In this document: piece after piece, positions 42,286 to 43,173 of the stretch
Numbering within the stretch: the first letter of the stretch is position 1
How the letters are laid out: the number at the start of each line of letters is the position of its first letter
Source of the DNA: Candidatus Woesearchaeota archaeon
Lineage (GTDB): Archaea > Nanobdellota > Nanobdellia > Woesearchaeales > JACPIF01
Direction of reading: 5' to 3'
NCBI GenBank assembly: GCA_016188215.1
Contig: JACPIF010000010.1
Span: 1 to 43,173 of the forward strand
Length of the DNA stretch: 43,173 bases
The notes under the pieces: generated by a model
What the model was told of the DNA's origin: nothing
The model's input: only the letters and a program-made list of their open reading frames with translations
Database searches by the model: none
Translations under genes and position numbers: made by a program

Positions 42286-43173
42286 TTATAGCCGCGCAAC
42301 CCCTGTCTTCCGTGCAGCCCTTACCACAGCTTCAGAAATCTTTGGGAGGATGTCCTTGTCAAAAGGGCCTGGAATTATCATGTCTGCAGCCGGTTTTTTG
42401 ACAATGGAGGCTAGTGCGTACGCAGCCTCAAGCTTCATCTCGTCATTTATCTCCCTTGCCCTGCAATCCAACGCGCCCCTGAATACTCCCGGAAATGCCA
42501 GAGAGTTATTCACCTGATTCGGGAAGTCGCTTCTTCCGGTTGCGATAATCTTTGCCCCGCCTTTTCGTGATTCGTCCGGCATAATCTCCGGAACAGGATT
42601 CGCCATTGCGATAATAACTGCATTTTCCATCTTTTTTATGTCATTCGCATCAAGCAGATTCCCGGAAGATAAGCCAATAAATACATTTCTTCCCTCAAGG
42701 ACTTCTTTTAAGCTTCCCTTCACTTTTTCCTTGTTTGTGATATGTGCAATCCCTTCCTTTACCTGATTCATGTGCTCCTTCCTGCCTTCATAAATAGCGC
42801 CTCTTGTATCTGTCATTATTATGTCTTTAGCGCCTGCTTTCAGTAGCAGTCTTGCGGTTGCAACGCCTGCTGCGCCTACGCCAGAGATTGCGAATTTTGC
42901 TTCTTCAAGTCTTATGCCCACAACCTTAAGCGCATTGAAGACAGCTGCAAGAACCACAATCGCAGTGCCATGCTGATCGTCATGCATTACCGGAATATCA
43001 AGCTCTTTCTTGAGCACTTCCTCAATTTCAAAGCATTTGGGAGCAGCGATATCCTCAAGGTTTATGCCGCCGAATACGGGAGCAATATTTTTTACGACTT
43101 CAATTATATCCCTAGGCTCCTGCGATTTTATGCATATGGGCCATGCATCAATTCCTGAGAACCTCTTGAACAG
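42286..43173 (-). CDS. Malic enzyme (NAD(P)-dependent), 5' part outside window
   Basis: Oxidative decarboxylation of malate to pyruvate. The reading frame stays open to the right edge of the window (first codons encode LFKRFSGIDAWP), so the N-terminus is missing. Seen: MHDDQHGTAIV (substrate/metal region), the dinucleotide fold GVGAAGVATARLL, MANPVPEI and TGRSDFPNQVNNSLAFPG. These are the malic enzyme signatures. It lies 77 bases upstream, in transcription order, of nothing it clearly works with. Confidence 0.93.
   Translation of the reverse strand: MFKRFSGIDAWPICIKSQEPRDIIEVVKNIAPVFGGINLEDIAAPKCFEIEEVLKKELDIPVMHDDQHGTAIVVLAAVFNALKVVGIRLEEAKFAISGVGAAGVATARLLLKAGAKDIIMTDTRGAIYEGRKEHMNQVKEGIAHITNKEKVKGSLKEVLEGRNVFIGLSSGNLLDANDIKKMENAVIIAMANPVPEIMPDESRKGGAKIIATGRSDFPNQVNNSLAFPGVFRGALDCRAREINDEMKLEAAYALASIVKKPAADMIIPGPFDKDILPKISEAVVRAARKTGVARL

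Overview
The window looks like a piece of an archaeal chromosome, most likely from a DPANN lineage (a Woesearchaeota/Pacearchaeota-type genome is my inference). The archaeal marks are: the 3' end of a 23S rRNA gene; class I lysyl-tRNA synthetase; Pth2 peptidyl-tRNA hydrolase; pyruvoyl-dependent arginine decarboxylase; AbrB-PhoU regulators; TTTAWATA box A elements about 27 bases before many start codons, implying leaderless mRNAs; and a tRNA gene with bulge-helix-bulge introns. Several genes are of bacterial type (gyrB, ribA, TGS-domain thrS, a fatty acid desaturase), which is common in DPANN.

Layout. 1-343: 23S rRNA 3' end, then an AT-rich P-loop ATPase and two small unknown genes. 2.6-7.3 kb, minus strand: a VKOR-thioredoxin fusion with CcdA (disulfide formation and thiol transport), small membrane and zinc-ribbon proteins, ribA and a front-end-type desaturase. 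7.4-9.3 kb: gyrB. 9.5-17.8 kb: a regulatory island with three AbrB-PhoU paralogues, two large P-loop proteins (one a guanylate-kinase-like domain behind two degenerate receiver-like domains), a Nudix protein, an unknown gene and two unlisted tiny acidic Trp-rich peptides (50 and 42 aa) with near-identical ribosome-binding leaders.

18.0-22.8 kb: purine genes purA, guaB and a purC-purE fusion, all leftward. 22.9-26.9 kb: lysS, two methyltransferases, pth2 and a tRNA-Lys(CTT) gene that I resolve into four exons and three introns (30/31, 37/38, 59/60). 27.4-29.1 kb: arginine decarboxylase and agmatinase, which together make putrescine, followed by a toxin-antitoxin-like pair. 29.7-38.0 kb, minus strand: a surface/chaperone-type operon (AbrB, two vWA membrane proteins, a coiled-coil protein, a membrane protein, MoxR ATPase, DUF58). 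38.2-43.2 kb: thrS, small regulators, an MBL hydrolase and a truncated malic enzyme.

The two observations I would follow first are the three-intron tRNA-Lys and a family of four GC-rich structured elements (26.1, 30.6, 31.8 and 33.4 kb). Each element has a GTCCCC...GGGGAC hairpin with compensatory base changes between copies. Three of the four sit in successive gaps of the vWA/MoxR/DUF58 operon.
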